Source: Desertivirga arenae (GTDB lineage Bacteria; Bacteroidota; Bacteroidia; Sphingobacteriales; Sphingobacteriaceae). Taken from it: DNA of 64,000 nucleotides. Location: assembly GCF_017355785.1 (NCBI RefSeq), contig NZ_JAFEWE010000020.1:1-64000 (forward strand). The letters are read 5' to 3'. Shown piece by piece: positions 33,927-42,233 of this stretch; position 1 is the stretch's first letter, and every line of letters starts with the position of its first letter. The notes under the pieces were generated by a model, which was not told the origin of the DNA, made no database searches, and was given only the letters and a program-made list of their open reading frames with translations. A program made the position numbers and the translations under genes.

Positions 33927-34790
33927 TTAAAACTCTATAACAGTAGGTATCGGCTCCAAATCTTTATTGACAAATATTGTAAAGCCTCCATCATGATTTA
34001 TGGTATCAAATAGTTTTCCGGTAACGATTGTTTCCTTGTTTTTGGTGACGGTTACATTATTAACGGTTTTATCAACTACTAAACTATTAGATGAGTTGTA
34101 TGCTCGGATATTAAGTGAGAAAGCATTTCCTGTGTATAAGATAAAGGTACTGTATGTATAATTCGATGTTAATCTATCTGACGACTTAATATCTGAAGAT
34201 CTTTCCTCAACGCTTCCAAAAAATGTCTGATCGAAATCGGCTAACCTGTCATCTACTAATCTAAAGACTAATCTAGTAACGTTAGAAGGAATTGCATCTT
34301 TAAATTGAACTGTTAGTTTACCAGTAATTCGATCTAACGTAATATTCTGACTAACTGGCCCAGAAACTGTGAGCGGGATTTCTTTCGAGAAATAGTCCCC
34401 ATTAGCTCTATTAAAGAATCCTTGCGAGTAAGTTCCCGAATTCAGCGAGAGACCATATCGCACCGGAGAACCCGATACTAAGATCTTGTATGTTCCAGCG
34501 GGCAAGCTATCTCTTATTGTTCCAAAGTTAGCCAGAGCGCTGTCTTGTTGCATTGATCTCACAAATGTTCCGCTACTATTAAAAACAACATAATGTAAGT
34601 TCTTTAAGTAACTTTTTGCAGAGTCAGCTGAGACTGTAGATATCCCTTTTGTAGTTTGTTCAAACTCTGAAGCTGAGAATGTAACAGGATAAAGTTTCTC
34701 TTCTGGTTGGGCTTCTGATTTGCTAGATTTTTTACACGCGAATAATACCAGCACTAGTGCTAGTGAAAGTAAGGGTAGGGTTTTTTTCAT
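33927..34790 (-). CDS. FimB/Mfa2-like fimbrial lipoprotein (array member 1)
   Basis: The 287-residue lipoprotein starts MKKTLPLLSLALVLVLFACK (Cys at 19) and shares KLYPVTFSASEFEQTTKGIS, the ALANFGTIRDSLPAGTYKIL segment and ITLDRITGKLTVQFKDAIPS. The middle differs clearly from the other members (for example VRYGLSLNSGTYSQGFFNRA). It ends LEPIPTVIEF. It is the first gene of the array in transcription order, so the array promoter should lie in 34791-34860. Confidence 0.72.
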   Translation of the reverse strand: MKKTLPLLSLALVLVLFACKKSSKSEAQPEEKLYPVTFSASEFEQTTKGISTVSADSAKSYLKNLHYVVFNSSGTFVRSMQQDSALANFGTIRDSLPAGTYKILVSGSPVRYGLSLNSGTYSQGFFNRANGDYFSKEIPLTVSGPVSQNITLDRITGKLTVQFKDAIPSNVTRLVFRLVDDRLADFDQTFFGSVEERSSDIKSSDRLTSNYTYSTFILYTGNAFSLNIRAYNSSNSLVVDKTVNNVTVTKNKETIVTGKLFDTINHDGGFTIFVNKDLEPIPTVIEF

Positions 34791-34960
34791 GTTTGAATTA
34801 AATGTCTAAACTCGCATTAAAGATATTAAGAAGTTTTCCTTTAATGACAAAGATTAGTTAATTAATTAACAAGTGGTTGACCTATAGAAGAATAAGTTTT
34901 ATAAGTAGAAATGATAGTTTTCCCTGGAACTTGGAAGACTATGATTAATAATTCAAAAAA

Positions 34961-34995
34961 GAGCCTCGCTGATTTATCTAGAGATAGCGAGGCTC
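34961..34995 (-). terminator. strong intrinsic terminator
   Basis: GAGCCTCGCT (34961-34970) and AGCGAGGCTC (34986-34995) form a GC-rich ten-base stem, with A6 just before it on the plus strand (U6 for minus transcripts). It ends the yedK unit that finishes at 35080. Confidence 0.85.
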
Positions 34996-35079
34996 CTGTG
35001 TCAACTTTAAAATAGATTAGTGTTTCGCAACACGCAGAAAGTATCATCAAAAGCAACGAGGAAAATATAAGGCTTGTTT

Positions 35080-35775
35080 TTATTTTAATACCTTTTGCTC
35101 GAACTCCTGAATATCTCCAACAGTATCGATTTTAACAGATTCCAGGAAGTCTTCACCTACTGGCTGAATGACTTTTAATCTATCCTGAACAGGTATTTCA
35201 CTATCCAGCCAAATCTTAGAATCTTCCCTGGTAACAAAGGCAGGCATCCGGTCATGTATTTTGCCCCATGCTGCTACTGCTTCATGGGTGATCACTGTGC
35301 AGCTGCTTATGATTTCTCCGGTGCCTTTATTCACCCAATCCGACCAAAGACCAGCCAGGAGGGTGAGATCTTCGCCCTTCTGCTTGATGAAATGGGGCTG
35401 TTTCTTCTTTTTCTTGTGCTTGTCGTCTGCCCATTCGTCCAGCTCCTCCCATTCGTAATAGCCATTTACTACCACTAAACAATGCCTCTTTCCCACTAAG
35501 GGCTTCCAGATGTTGGAGTTGAGAAGCTTGTCGTAGCGTGCATTGAAAGTGCTGAGTTTCACCAGGGGCTTTCCACTTTTAGGATCAGGTTGAGCGAAAG
35601 GGGGAATAAGTGACCATCTTTTATAAGACAGCTCTTTAGGGTTTGCATCGGAAATAACAGGCACACTTGCCGTAGGAGGCACGTTAATATCAATAGGATG
35701 CTCTTTTTCCTTAAGGATAAGATCCAGGGCAGTAAAAATATCTACCGATTGTGGCACTGCTACTCTTCCGCACAT
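35080..35775 (-). CDS. yedK: SRAP/HMCES-type abasic-site crosslinking protein (YedK)
   Basis: The 231-residue protein begins MCGRVAVPQS with the catalytic Cys2 exposed after Met removal. It carries the SRAP motifs NVPPTASVPVI (the conserved Asn region), HCLVVVNGYYEWEE (the catalytic Glu) and SCTVITHEAVAAWGKIHDRMP (the conserved His). YedK/HMCES forms a thiazolidine crosslink with abasic sites in single-stranded DNA to shield them. Extra copies are common on phages and plasmids. Two small genes 6 and 15 bases apart lie directly upstream on the same strand, probably one operon. Confidence 0.95.
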   Translation of the reverse strand: MCGRVAVPQSVDIFTALDLILKEKEHPIDINVPPTASVPVISDANPKELSYKRWSLIPPFAQPDPKSGKPLVKLSTFNARYDKLLNSNIWKPLVGKRHCLVVVNGYYEWEELDEWADDKHKKKKKQPHFIKQKGEDLTLLAGLWSDWVNKGTGEIISSCTVITHEAVAAWGKIHDRMPAFVTREDSKIWLDSEIPVQDRLKVIQPVGEDFLESVKIDTVGDIQEFEQKVLK

Positions 35776-35781
35776 AAGTAA

Positions 35782-36039
35782 TTACATATAACGTTTCTCA
35801 ATCTGGTTACCGATTGCTTCAGCGAGGTCTTCCCCCAGACTTCCATCACTCCAGGCCCATCGCTCCGGAAATTCCATTTTTAGGATTCCGCAATCCTCTC
35901 CATCTAAACCAACGATAAATTCAGCGTCTTGTTTCTTCGGGTCTTGTCCGGGTATAACCATGAACTCGTAGGGAGTTCGGTCTATATCCACGTTAACGTT
36001 AAAAAATTGTTGGGGCATTTCTTCTTCTACTTTCTTCAT
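35782..36039 (-). CDS. hypothetical protein upstream of yedK
   Basis: The 85-residue acidic soluble protein reads MKKVEEEMPQQFFNVNVDID and EFIVGLDGEDCGILKMEFPE. It is separated from yedK by six bases and from the gene before it by 15, so it is very probably in the same operon. It is not a recognised family. Its size and acidity would suit a DNA mimic or a partner protein, but that is speculation. Confidence 0.6.
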   Translation of the reverse strand: MKKVEEEMPQQFFNVNVDIDRTPYEFMVIPGQDPKKQDAEFIVGLDGEDCGILKMEFPERWAWSDGSLGEDLAEAIGNQIEKRYM

Positions 36040-36054
36040 GTTTCTAAAGGTTAA

Positions 36055-36351
36055 TTATTGCAGATATTCTGGCAGGTATGTTTCTATGTATTCTCCAATC
36101 AGATCAAGGTCATCAGCGTTAAGCTCATAAGGCCAGCATGGGCAAGTATCAAGTCTAAAACCGGGACGCCAGAATCCATCCTTTTTTTCAATACTTCCAA
36201 GTTTCCAATTCGACATTCCTACCTCAAAAACATATCGGGCAGGTTCACTACTGAGGTCCATTTTAATGTGTGGCTGAATAGTCAGCGTCTGATGCCTGTC
36301 CTCAAACACGAAACCTATAGTTAGATAAGTCGTTTTATGAACCTTAATCAC
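36055..36351 (-). CDS. hypothetical protein, first gene of the yedK operon
   Basis: The 98-residue product (MIKVHKTTYLTIGFVFEDRH...) appears to use a GTG start at 36351. The strand pattern FEVGMSNWKLGSIEKKDGFW suggests a small beta domain. The C-terminus (ELNADDLDLIGEYIETYLPE) is helical. No family is recognised. It opens a three-gene minus-strand unit ending with yedK. Confidence 0.6.
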   Translation of the reverse strand: MIKVHKTTYLTIGFVFEDRHQTLTIQPHIKMDLSSEPARYVFEVGMSNWKLGSIEKKDGFWRPGFRLDTCPCWPYELNADDLDLIGEYIETYLPEYLQ

Positions 36352-36422
36352 ATATTTAAAATTGCTAATATTTTTAGCAAAAATAGGAGATTTTTTAGAA
36401 ATTTGCTTGAAAGAATGATCTC

Positions 36423-36755
36423 ATGGATATTGAATTAAGCTCGGAAAACCTAATACAACACCTGATCAACTGGTTCAATCTTAACCCAAAGACGGAGATA
36501 TTAGATCGTAATAAGCGGGAGGCTATTGTACTCAGGGGAGAATGGATTGAGATTCATGTAGATTATATTAATACCTCCTATGGCGGCTATTTCAAACAAA
36601 GTCTGTTTATGCAAAATGCTGAGCTGCTATCAAAGAAGTTAGTGGAGGTAGTTAAAGAATGGATGAAGGATAACGGAGTTCCGGTGATGCACCTAAAGCT
36701 TAAAATAATGAAGCAGGGCGCTCAATTCCCAAGGCAGGGATTGATAAGAGTTTAG
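36423..36755 (+). CDS. hypothetical protein, paralogue of the gene at 27806
   Basis: The 110-residue product MDIELSSENLIQHLINWFNL shares IHVDYINTSYGGYFKQSLFM and NAELLSKKLVEVVKEWM with the protein at 27806-28147. It is divergent from the yedK operon. The middle strand region and the C-terminal MHLKLKIMKQG suggest a small alpha/beta protein. Function is unknown. Confidence 0.7.
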   Translation: MDIELSSENLIQHLINWFNLNPKTEILDRNKREAIVLRGEWIEIHVDYINTSYGGYFKQSLFMQNAELLSKKLVEVVKEWMKDNGVPVMHLKLKIMKQGAQFPRQGLIRV

Positions 36756-36847
36756 GCGTAACAATCTTTAAATTTAGTAATTCATATATCAACTGAAAAA
36801 TGGCTGTCACAACTGAAGGTAGTTGTAGACAAACTTCAGAATCACCG

Positions 36848-38644
36848 TTATCTTCTTTCCCAGTTAGGGATATAGGGAGCAAGGTGCCGTAAGAAATCGT
36901 GATCAATTACCGGCTTTAATATTCTATCCCAAACAGCTTTATTTCCTCCCAATCTAACCATGAAAATATCTAGTTCCCTTCGTGGCATGTATTTATTAAT
37001 TAGATTTAATGTCCAGGGAACTGAGGGATTACCAGCTAAAGACATCCAGTGCCATTTCTCCTTTAGTTCCTCTAGCAAATATTCATCAAAGGGAATGGCT
37101 CTGTTTGTACTAAAACTACTATTAGGAGCATCATAGAGCCACCTATCTTTATATTTGATGATGAACCTAGCGTCAAAGGGAATAGCGGTGTTGCGAGATA
37201 ATTGATCGAATTTTAGTTTATCTTGATAGTTATTAATAAAGCCAGTGGACCAACAAAAACTTTCATTTGATGAGAAATTAGCTGGAAACTTCAACAACCT
37301 GTCCTTGTAACGCTCAAATAAATCAAGAGTCCAGTCAATCCTTCTATTTCTCGCAATACCACTCCAATCCAAAATCTCTTTATAGGTTAAAAGTTCATCT
37401 TCTGTAAGGTAAATTTCCGAACAAAACCATGAAAATTGTTGAGGGTTACGTTCCTGCGCTTTATTTATTAATGTTCGAGTCCATTTTATAGATTTAGAGG
37501 CACGTGAAAATGAAGTATCTAGTTTCGGCAATGCTTCCAAGAGCTCTGCTTCAGTCCACAAATAATTATCGTTTTCATAGTTCTTTTGTTCCGGTGACTT
37601 GTGATTCAGGTATGTATTGGGAATTCCATCGAATGCTCCATTGATATAAAAGGGTACTGAGGGGTCAACAGTAGAGTCATTATAATCTGGATGATGATAT
37701 TTAAGGTCAGAATATCTTCGGCGTAAAGCATCAGGCATTTCTTTTAACTCATTCAAGGATAGGTAAATATTTCTGTTATGCTTGAATACACTACCCTGAT
37801 TAGTGGCCCAGTAATCCAATGTTCTCCAGAACCTTCTAATCATATTTTTATCCCATATTACCGTTTCATTCCACTGAATTTGCCTTGGGTAAATTTTTTT
37901 TTCATAAACCTCTAAAAGTTCTGGCGTCCATGGATACCTTTCCCCGACATGACTTAAGAATACACTTGGATAGTTTCTACATAGAGCTTCGACACTTTCT
38001 GAATACTTCTTTTTCAGTTCTTTATGTTCCTTCTTTAACTGTTCAGTTGCTCCATCAGATACTAATATTTCTTCCGCTCGAAGAAACCTTGTCTCTATAT
38101 CTATGTCCTGATCTCCTGCAAAAGCTAAGTCTTCCTCATTCAAAAAAACATCCTTATCGTAAGTATTCGTCAATGGAGGGTGAAGCTTCAGAAATTCGGC
38201 AAGGTTCAGTACCTGATCGCTGTTTTGGATCAAGTTCTCAAACTGAAGCTTATAGGTGTCGATTATTTCTGGGTAATCTAGTTCGATAACATTTTCCCAA
38301 TTATTATTTTCTGCTGCATAAGTCCAGTTATAAGATCCGGTAAACATCTTTTTAGAGTCGATGATGCAGAACTTATTATGCATTAACTTGGCATTATTCG
38401 AGAAATAAAACTGGATATTCCTGTCTATCAGCTTTTGAAAGGGTAAGCCACTGTCTCTATTGTTTAAATCATCATTAACTATGATTAGACGAATAGTAAT
38501 TCCTTCTGAAGCTTTCTTTAAAAGTGTGTTGAAAAGCTTATGGTTAACAAACCAGCTGACTGCGACTGAAATGCTTTCTGTTGCTATATTAATTTCGGAG
38601 ATAAGAATATTTTCTATTCCTGTGAAATGGCTTCGGATGGGCAT
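36848..38644 (-). CDS. PLD-superfamily nuclease with C-terminal Trp/Tyr repeat tail
   Basis: The 598-residue protein has one phospholipase D-type domain (about residues 1-145): MHNKFCIIDSKKMFTGSYNWT carries the HxK (89-91), D96 and GSYNWT (103-108), with E117 after. Such HKD proteins act as dimers and are usually nucleases. After a helical linker (160-215) the remaining 380 residues form a degenerate repeat of the pattern W-T-x-x-L-x-x-x-Y-x-x-x-L and N-x-x-I-P, for example WTLDLFERYKDRL, FDARFIIKYKDRW and WTLNLINKYMPRR. The tail may mediate binding. A C-terminal fragment of the same family lies at 11775-11888. Confidence 0.85.
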   Translation of the reverse strand: MPIRSHFTGIENILISEINIATESISVAVSWFVNHKLFNTLLKKASEGITIRLIIVNDDLNNRDSGLPFQKLIDRNIQFYFSNNAKLMHNKFCIIDSKKMFTGSYNWTYAAENNNWENVIELDYPEIIDTYKLQFENLIQNSDQVLNLAEFLKLHPPLTNTYDKDVFLNEEDLAFAGDQDIDIETRFLRAEEILVSDGATEQLKKEHKELKKKYSESVEALCRNYPSVFLSHVGERYPWTPELLEVYEKKIYPRQIQWNETVIWDKNMIRRFWRTLDYWATNQGSVFKHNRNIYLSLNELKEMPDALRRRYSDLKYHHPDYNDSTVDPSVPFYINGAFDGIPNTYLNHKSPEQKNYENDNYLWTEAELLEALPKLDTSFSRASKSIKWTRTLINKAQERNPQQFSWFCSEIYLTEDELLTYKEILDWSGIARNRRIDWTLDLFERYKDRLLKFPANFSSNESFCWSTGFINNYQDKLKFDQLSRNTAIPFDARFIIKYKDRWLYDAPNSSFSTNRAIPFDEYLLEELKEKWHWMSLAGNPSVPWTLNLINKYMPRRELDIFMVRLGGNKAVWDRILKPVIDHDFLRHLAPYIPNWERR

Positions 38645-38699
38645 TAAAGGTATTTTTTAAAAATGCTAGGAACATTAGCTATTGATAAATCAAAAGGAT

Positions 38700-38725
38700 G
38701 ATGGATCTCTTTTGGGAGACCCATC
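38700..38725 (-). terminator. terminator after the collagen-like gene
   Basis: GATGG-A-TCTC (38700-38709) pairs with GAGA-C-CCATC (38716-38725) with one mismatch, and CATCCTTTTG follows on the minus strand. It lies eight bases after the stop codon at 38733. Confidence 0.65.
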
Positions 38726-38732
38726 CGTTTAT

Positions 38733-39959
38733 TTATTGAAGCCTCAAAAACTTAGAAACTTGATTGTAGTTTTTAATATCAATGTGAGAATTTGAAAGCA
38801 CTTCAACTGAAGCTGCAGGAATAAAAACAATTTTCAAGTCAAATTTAGCTGCTTTAACGTCTGCTTCAGGAACTGCTTGAGAGTATCCGCTAATACTGAT
38901 TTTGTCAGTTTTAATAGGTTCAATATTAACTCCTAATTGAGTTTGGTAGTTCTCATCAGCAATAAGATAAGTACCTTCGTTATCCCATCCGTTCAAATCA
39001 CCCGACTTCCTAACGTAGACGGAAACTATACCATTATCATAATAGCCATGATACTTCGCATCAATAGAATAGGTTGACTCCATATTGAACGCACCAACTG
39101 CGATTAACTTTGTAGTAAGCGTTATTAACTCATTAATTTCTTCAAGATACCTAGTATTAGAAGAGATGGTACTTTCGTAATTGCTTTTTACAGTGGCTAA
39201 CTGAGTATTGTACTGGCTTTGATTCATCCAGCCCTTCTTATATGCCTCTTCTATTTGAGCAATCTCATTTTCGTATTGAGTTTTAAAAGATGCAATAGAG
39301 CTCTCAGTTGAAGTTTTAGATCTCAAATAGCTATCTAAATATTCTTGATAGCGTTTATTTTCCTCATCATCAGCTGTAACTTTCTGAAATACTTGATTCT
39401 TGTAAAGAAGAATCTTAACACTATTAGTATCTGGAGCTTTTAAGCTCACCGGACTTCCCCAGGAAGTTGTAGTTTTAGGACCATAGAAAGCCAGATTTTG
39501 AGCATCAAAATAGAAGTCTCCTTCGACGCCAGCTGTAGCAGCAGGAACACCTGATCCGCTTAAGATCTTGCTACCATCTTTCCCATTGGTGCCGTTAGTA
39601 CCATTTGTACCGTTGGTCCCGTTTGTTCCATTCGTTCCGTTGGCTCCTGTAGCACCGGTAGCTCCTTTCAAACTTGTTGAAGCTCCCCATCCTGTAGCAG
39701 TTTTAGGTCCGTAGAAGTTAGTGGTAGACTTGTCCAGGTAGAAGTCTCCTTCTTTTCCTAATAAAGTAGCAGGTTCTCCCGTTCCGGAGAGGATACTTGC
39801 TCCGTTTAATCCTGCGATACCTTGAACTCCCTGAGCTCCTGTATCGCCCTTTTCTCCTTGAGGCCCGGCTGGCCCCTCTTTTTCGCAGCTTGAGAAAATA
39901 GCTAATCCCAAGACAGCAAAAGCCATCATACGTAGATGTGATAGGTTAAGTAATGACAT
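38733..39959 (-). CDS. collagen-like repeat lipoprotein
   Basis: The 408-residue protein has a lipoprotein signal (MMAFAVLGLAIFSSC, Cys at about residue 25). Two Gly-X-Y collagen-like stretches follow: GPAGPQGEKGDTGAQGVQG (about 30-50) and GATGATGANG plus six GTN units (about 95-125). After each there is a related module ending GDFYxDxxxxxFYGPKTxTxWG (about 70-90 and 145-165), so the pattern is duplicated. A coiled-coil region (about 185-275, rich in Tyr, Glu and Lys) and a beta domain finish the protein. It is probably a trimeric surface filament. The GTN repeat is encoded by a 9-bp tandem repeat that could change length. Confidence 0.85.
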   Translation of the reverse strand: MSLLNLSHLRMMAFAVLGLAIFSSCEKEGPAGPQGEKGDTGAQGVQGIAGLNGASILSGTGEPATLLGKEGDFYLDKSTTNFYGPKTATGWGASTSLKGATGATGANGTNGTNGTNGTNGTNGTNGKDGSKILSGSGVPAATAGVEGDFYFDAQNLAFYGPKTTTSWGSPVSLKAPDTNSVKILLYKNQVFQKVTADDEENKRYQEYLDSYLRSKTSTESSIASFKTQYENEIAQIEEAYKKGWMNQSQYNTQLATVKSNYESTISSNTRYLEEINELITLTTKLIAVGAFNMESTYSIDAKYHGYYDNGIVSVYVRKSGDLNGWDNEGTYLIADENYQTQLGVNIEPIKTDKISISGYSQAVPEADVKAAKFDLKIVFIPAASVEVLSNSHIDIKNYNQVSKFLRLQ

Positions 39960-39975
39960 AAGTTTAAATTTTCCG

Positions 39976-39983
39976 CAAAAGTA
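39976..39983 (-). promoter_or_regulatory. candidate -7 element of the collagen-like gene
   Basis: TACTTTTG on the minus strand (39983-39976) matches TAnnTTTG and would give a leader of about 10 bases before ATG 39959. I do not see a clean -33 box. Confidence 0.3.
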
Positions 39984-40057
39984 AGACTCTCAAAGCTGAT
40001 ATTTCATAATGGTTTATTTTTTTACCTTTATTGCCTACATCTAACACTTAAATTCTT

Positions 40058-40966
40058 ATGAAAAAACACTTACTATTCTTGTCATTAGCCCTATTTCTAT
40101 TTTCCAGCTGTTCTAAGGATGACACAAATGCTGCTAAGACCGAGAAAGAGAAGATTCCTGTGACTTTTAGTATCTCCGATCTTAACGTTTCTGTTGGTGA
40201 TTTCAAATCTGCATCTACGACGCTTGCTGATTCAGTAAAAAAACATGCTGATTATCTTAGCTGCAAGATTTATGACAAAGATGGAACACCCTTTACGGTG
40301 ATAAACCAAACTAAAACAGCACTAAATTTCGGAACGATTACAGTGGATTTACCGGTAGGAACTTATAAGGCAGCCTTTGCTGCCTCTACAGGCGGATTCT
40401 CCTGGAATGACGCAAACAACTACATCGGCCAGGATTACATTAGTACAGGCACCAGAACTTACGATCTTTTTTTCAAAAGAATAGATGAAATTAAGGTAAA
40501 TGAGCCCACTACCCAAGAGGTTACCCTTGATAGGATTGTATCAGGGATCGATCTTGTAGTGGAAGATTCGATTCCTTCAGTAGTGAGCAAAATCAGTATT
40601 ATAACTAAAAATGAAGGAGGAGTTTATATGGTTACCGGCAACTATTCTATGAGTAGCGCACCATCCAGGGTAGCTACATTTACAATAGCTAGTTCCGACC
40701 GCCGGAAATTTAATAAGACTTTTACCACTTTCGCTTTACCTAATGATGACGGTGTATCTACATCTGTTGAGGTCACAGCTTACGATGCTAAGAATAACGC
40801 GTTATTGTCCAAGCAGGTGAACAATGTTCCTTTCATTAAGAATAAGAAAGTTACTATACAAGGAAAGCTATTTACGGGATTATCAACGGGTAATGCTACT
40901 CCAAGTTTCTCTATTAAAGTTAATCAAGGCTGGGATACTAGCACTACAACGATTAAGATTCCTTAA
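40058..40966 (+). CDS. FimB/Mfa2-like lipoprotein, fifth family member
   Basis: The 302-residue lipoprotein starts MKKHLLFLSLALFLFSSCSK (Cys at 18). It shares the family plan: KIPVTFSISDLNVSVG, VDLPVGTYKAAFAASTGGFS, VTLDRIVSGIDLVVEDSIPS and the C-terminal WDTSTTTIKI. It is separate from the 31-35 kb array, on the other strand, and more diverged in sequence. It is divergent from the collagen-like gene, so both may be part of one surface-structure locus. Confidence 0.7.
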   Translation: MKKHLLFLSLALFLFSSCSKDDTNAAKTEKEKIPVTFSISDLNVSVGDFKSASTTLADSVKKHADYLSCKIYDKDGTPFTVINQTKTALNFGTITVDLPVGTYKAAFAASTGGFSWNDANNYIGQDYISTGTRTYDLFFKRIDEIKVNEPTTQEVTLDRIVSGIDLVVEDSIPSVVSKISIITKNEGGVYMVTGNYSMSSAPSRVATFTIASSDRRKFNKTFTTFALPNDDGVSTSVEVTAYDAKNNALLSKQVNNVPFIKNKKVTIQGKLFTGLSTGNATPSFSIKVNQGWDTSTTTIKIP

Positions 40967-41082
40967 AATATACCTCTATTAATTATGTAACTATTGCTTT
41001 CTCAATACGTAGAACAACGTATTGGTTTAGAAAGAAAAATATTTCATAGATTGATTAAGGTGAGGTTTGGTTTTTAGAATAA

Positions 41083-41113
41083 GGGAGGTGAAAACACCTC
41101 CCTTTTCTTTTTT
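41083..41113 (+). terminator. strong intrinsic terminator
   Basis: GGGAGGTG (41083-41090), loop AAAA, CACCTCCC (41095-41102), then TTTTCTTTTTT. It ends the unit of the gene stopping at 40966. Confidence 0.9.
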
Positions 41114-41172
41114 CTTTTTATTTAATATTTCAGATATTAGTCTCCACAAATAATTGTGATAAGGTTTAGGTT

Positions 41173-41203
41173 AACCCGTGCTCTCATAGTACGGGTTTTT
41201 TAT
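41173..41203 (+). terminator. second intrinsic terminator
   Basis: AACCCGT (41173-41179) pairs with ACGGGTT (41191-41197), then TTTT. With no gene between 41113 and this point it is a tandem terminator or a relic of a lost gene. The rest of 40967-41318 is empty. Confidence 0.7.
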
Positions 41204-41318
41204 TTATCTAAAGCGCAATAAATAACTGCTCTTCAAGGCCCGTTGCCTTTATTATCTCTCGGCTACTAATTGCAGGCCATTTTCTGCTACTGGCCTTCCT
41301 GTCAGTTCGGCTAATCTT

Positions 41319-41690
41319 TCAGTATCGTATATATTTATATAAAGTTCTCTTACTTTTTATTCCTGTTGCCCCCAGAATCTCCTCTGTTGTCAGGCCCTTC
41401 AATCTAAGCTCGTAAGCTTTTGCTGCTGCCTTTTTAGCACTATCAGATAATCCTTCTGGCTTGCCACCAATCCTTCCCTGCGCCCTGGCATGTTTTAAAC
41501 CTGCGTATGTTCTTCCTCTGATTAAATGCCTTTCAAATTCGGAGACTGCCCCAAAAATACTTGCTATTAATCGCCCCTCAGTTGAAGAAAAATCTAAGTT
41601 AAGATTTTCAGATTTAAGGACTATTTCAAGTTTTAAAAATTCATCTAAAAGAAAGATTAAGTCCATTGAATCTGCAGCATGATCTAATTC
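41319..41690 (-). pseudogene. serine recombinase (resolvase) C-terminal fragment
   Basis: The frame encodes the end of the catalytic domain and the DNA-binding domain of a Tn3-type resolvase: FSSTEGRLIASIFGAVSEFE, RHLIRGRTYAGLKHARAQGRIGGKPEGLS and the Hin-type HTH (LTTEEILGATGIKSKRTLYKYI). The first roughly 60 residues with the catalytic serine are missing; an in-frame TAG at 41693 precedes ELDHAADSMDL. An internal ATG (41666) could express 115 residues, but they could not cut DNA. It marks a lost transposon or invertase. Confidence 0.85.
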
Positions 41691-41905
41691 CTAAAATTAT
41701 TGCCTCTAAAGGAACCTACTAGTCCGGCAAGAAGGGTTGAGAAAATGGAGGATATATTTGATGGTAAATCACCATTGATGCTATACATCGCAACAAAGGA
41801 AAGCAACGTAATTATAAAAAGCATGGCTAGGATGATATTGATAGTATGCTTTCCAGTAATTTTATCAATCTTACTGTCACTCTTATTATTTTTTTTAGTG
41901 CCCAT
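41684..41905 (-). CDS. small two-helix membrane protein
   Basis: The 73-residue product MGTKKNNKSDSKIDKITGKH has a basic N-terminus, one clear membrane helix (NIILAMLFIITLLSFVAMYS) and a weaker second one (ISSIFSTLLAGLVGSF). It ends in the region where the resolvase fragment begins. It is the first possible gene after the cobalamin riboswitch (about 120 bases). No family is recognised. Confidence 0.5.
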   Translation of the reverse strand: MGTKKNNKSDSKIDKITGKHTINIILAMLFIITLLSFVAMYSINGDLPSNISSIFSTLLAGLVGSFRGNNFRN

Positions 41906-42039
41906 GATAAGCCAATTAAAAGGTTAATGCTCCAATTAGCCTTATAACTTGTTAAAAATAAAGGGGAGAGGAAGTAACAAGGGAAATAGAACCGATGCCT
42001 CCTTCCACAAACAATCATTACCTAAAACAAGATAAGACT

Positions 42040-42155
42040 ATTCGTGGCAGGTCTTCTGACTTATAACCTAAGTTATTTACAGCAGCGGCAACTGTTTTGG
42101 ATTTTCACCAAATTCCCTTTTAATCCTACAGAGTAGGAACCAGAATGATAATGTA
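42040..42155 (-). promoter_or_regulatory. cobalamin riboswitch
   Basis: Reading the minus strand, the core is AAAAGGGAA, GGTGAAAATCC, the B12-box GCCGCTGCTGTAA (42089-42077), then GTCAGAAGACCTGCC (42060-42046) near the 3' end. These are the conserved elements of the cobalamin (AdoCbl-type) riboswitch in the correct order and spacing. Cobalamin binding normally shuts off transport or synthesis genes. Downstream, GGAAGGAGG (about 42009-42001) can pair with CTTCCTC near 41970 in front of a U-rich stretch, which would serve as the expression platform. No cobalamin gene follows; the next readable gene is the small membrane protein. Confidence 0.85.
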
Positions 42156-42233
42156 AAGATAATAAAAATTCTCAAACATAATTACGTATAAAACAGAGAA
42201 GGGCTAGAATCAATCTAGCTTGAAAAAAGTTTT

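Noticed and set aside
34862-35056. Minus-strand open frame with a lipoprotein-like start (LLLMILSACCE)
   Set aside because: It has only a TTG start and runs through the strong terminator at 34961-34995, so a full product is not credible.
37885-38289. 134-codon plus-strand frame inside the PLD gene
   Set aside because: It is a shadow of the minus-strand PLD protein, whose motifs are clear.
41827-42018. 63-codon frame right after the cobalamin riboswitch
   Set aside because: It overlaps the probable expression platform and the 73-residue gene in another frame; its composition looks random.
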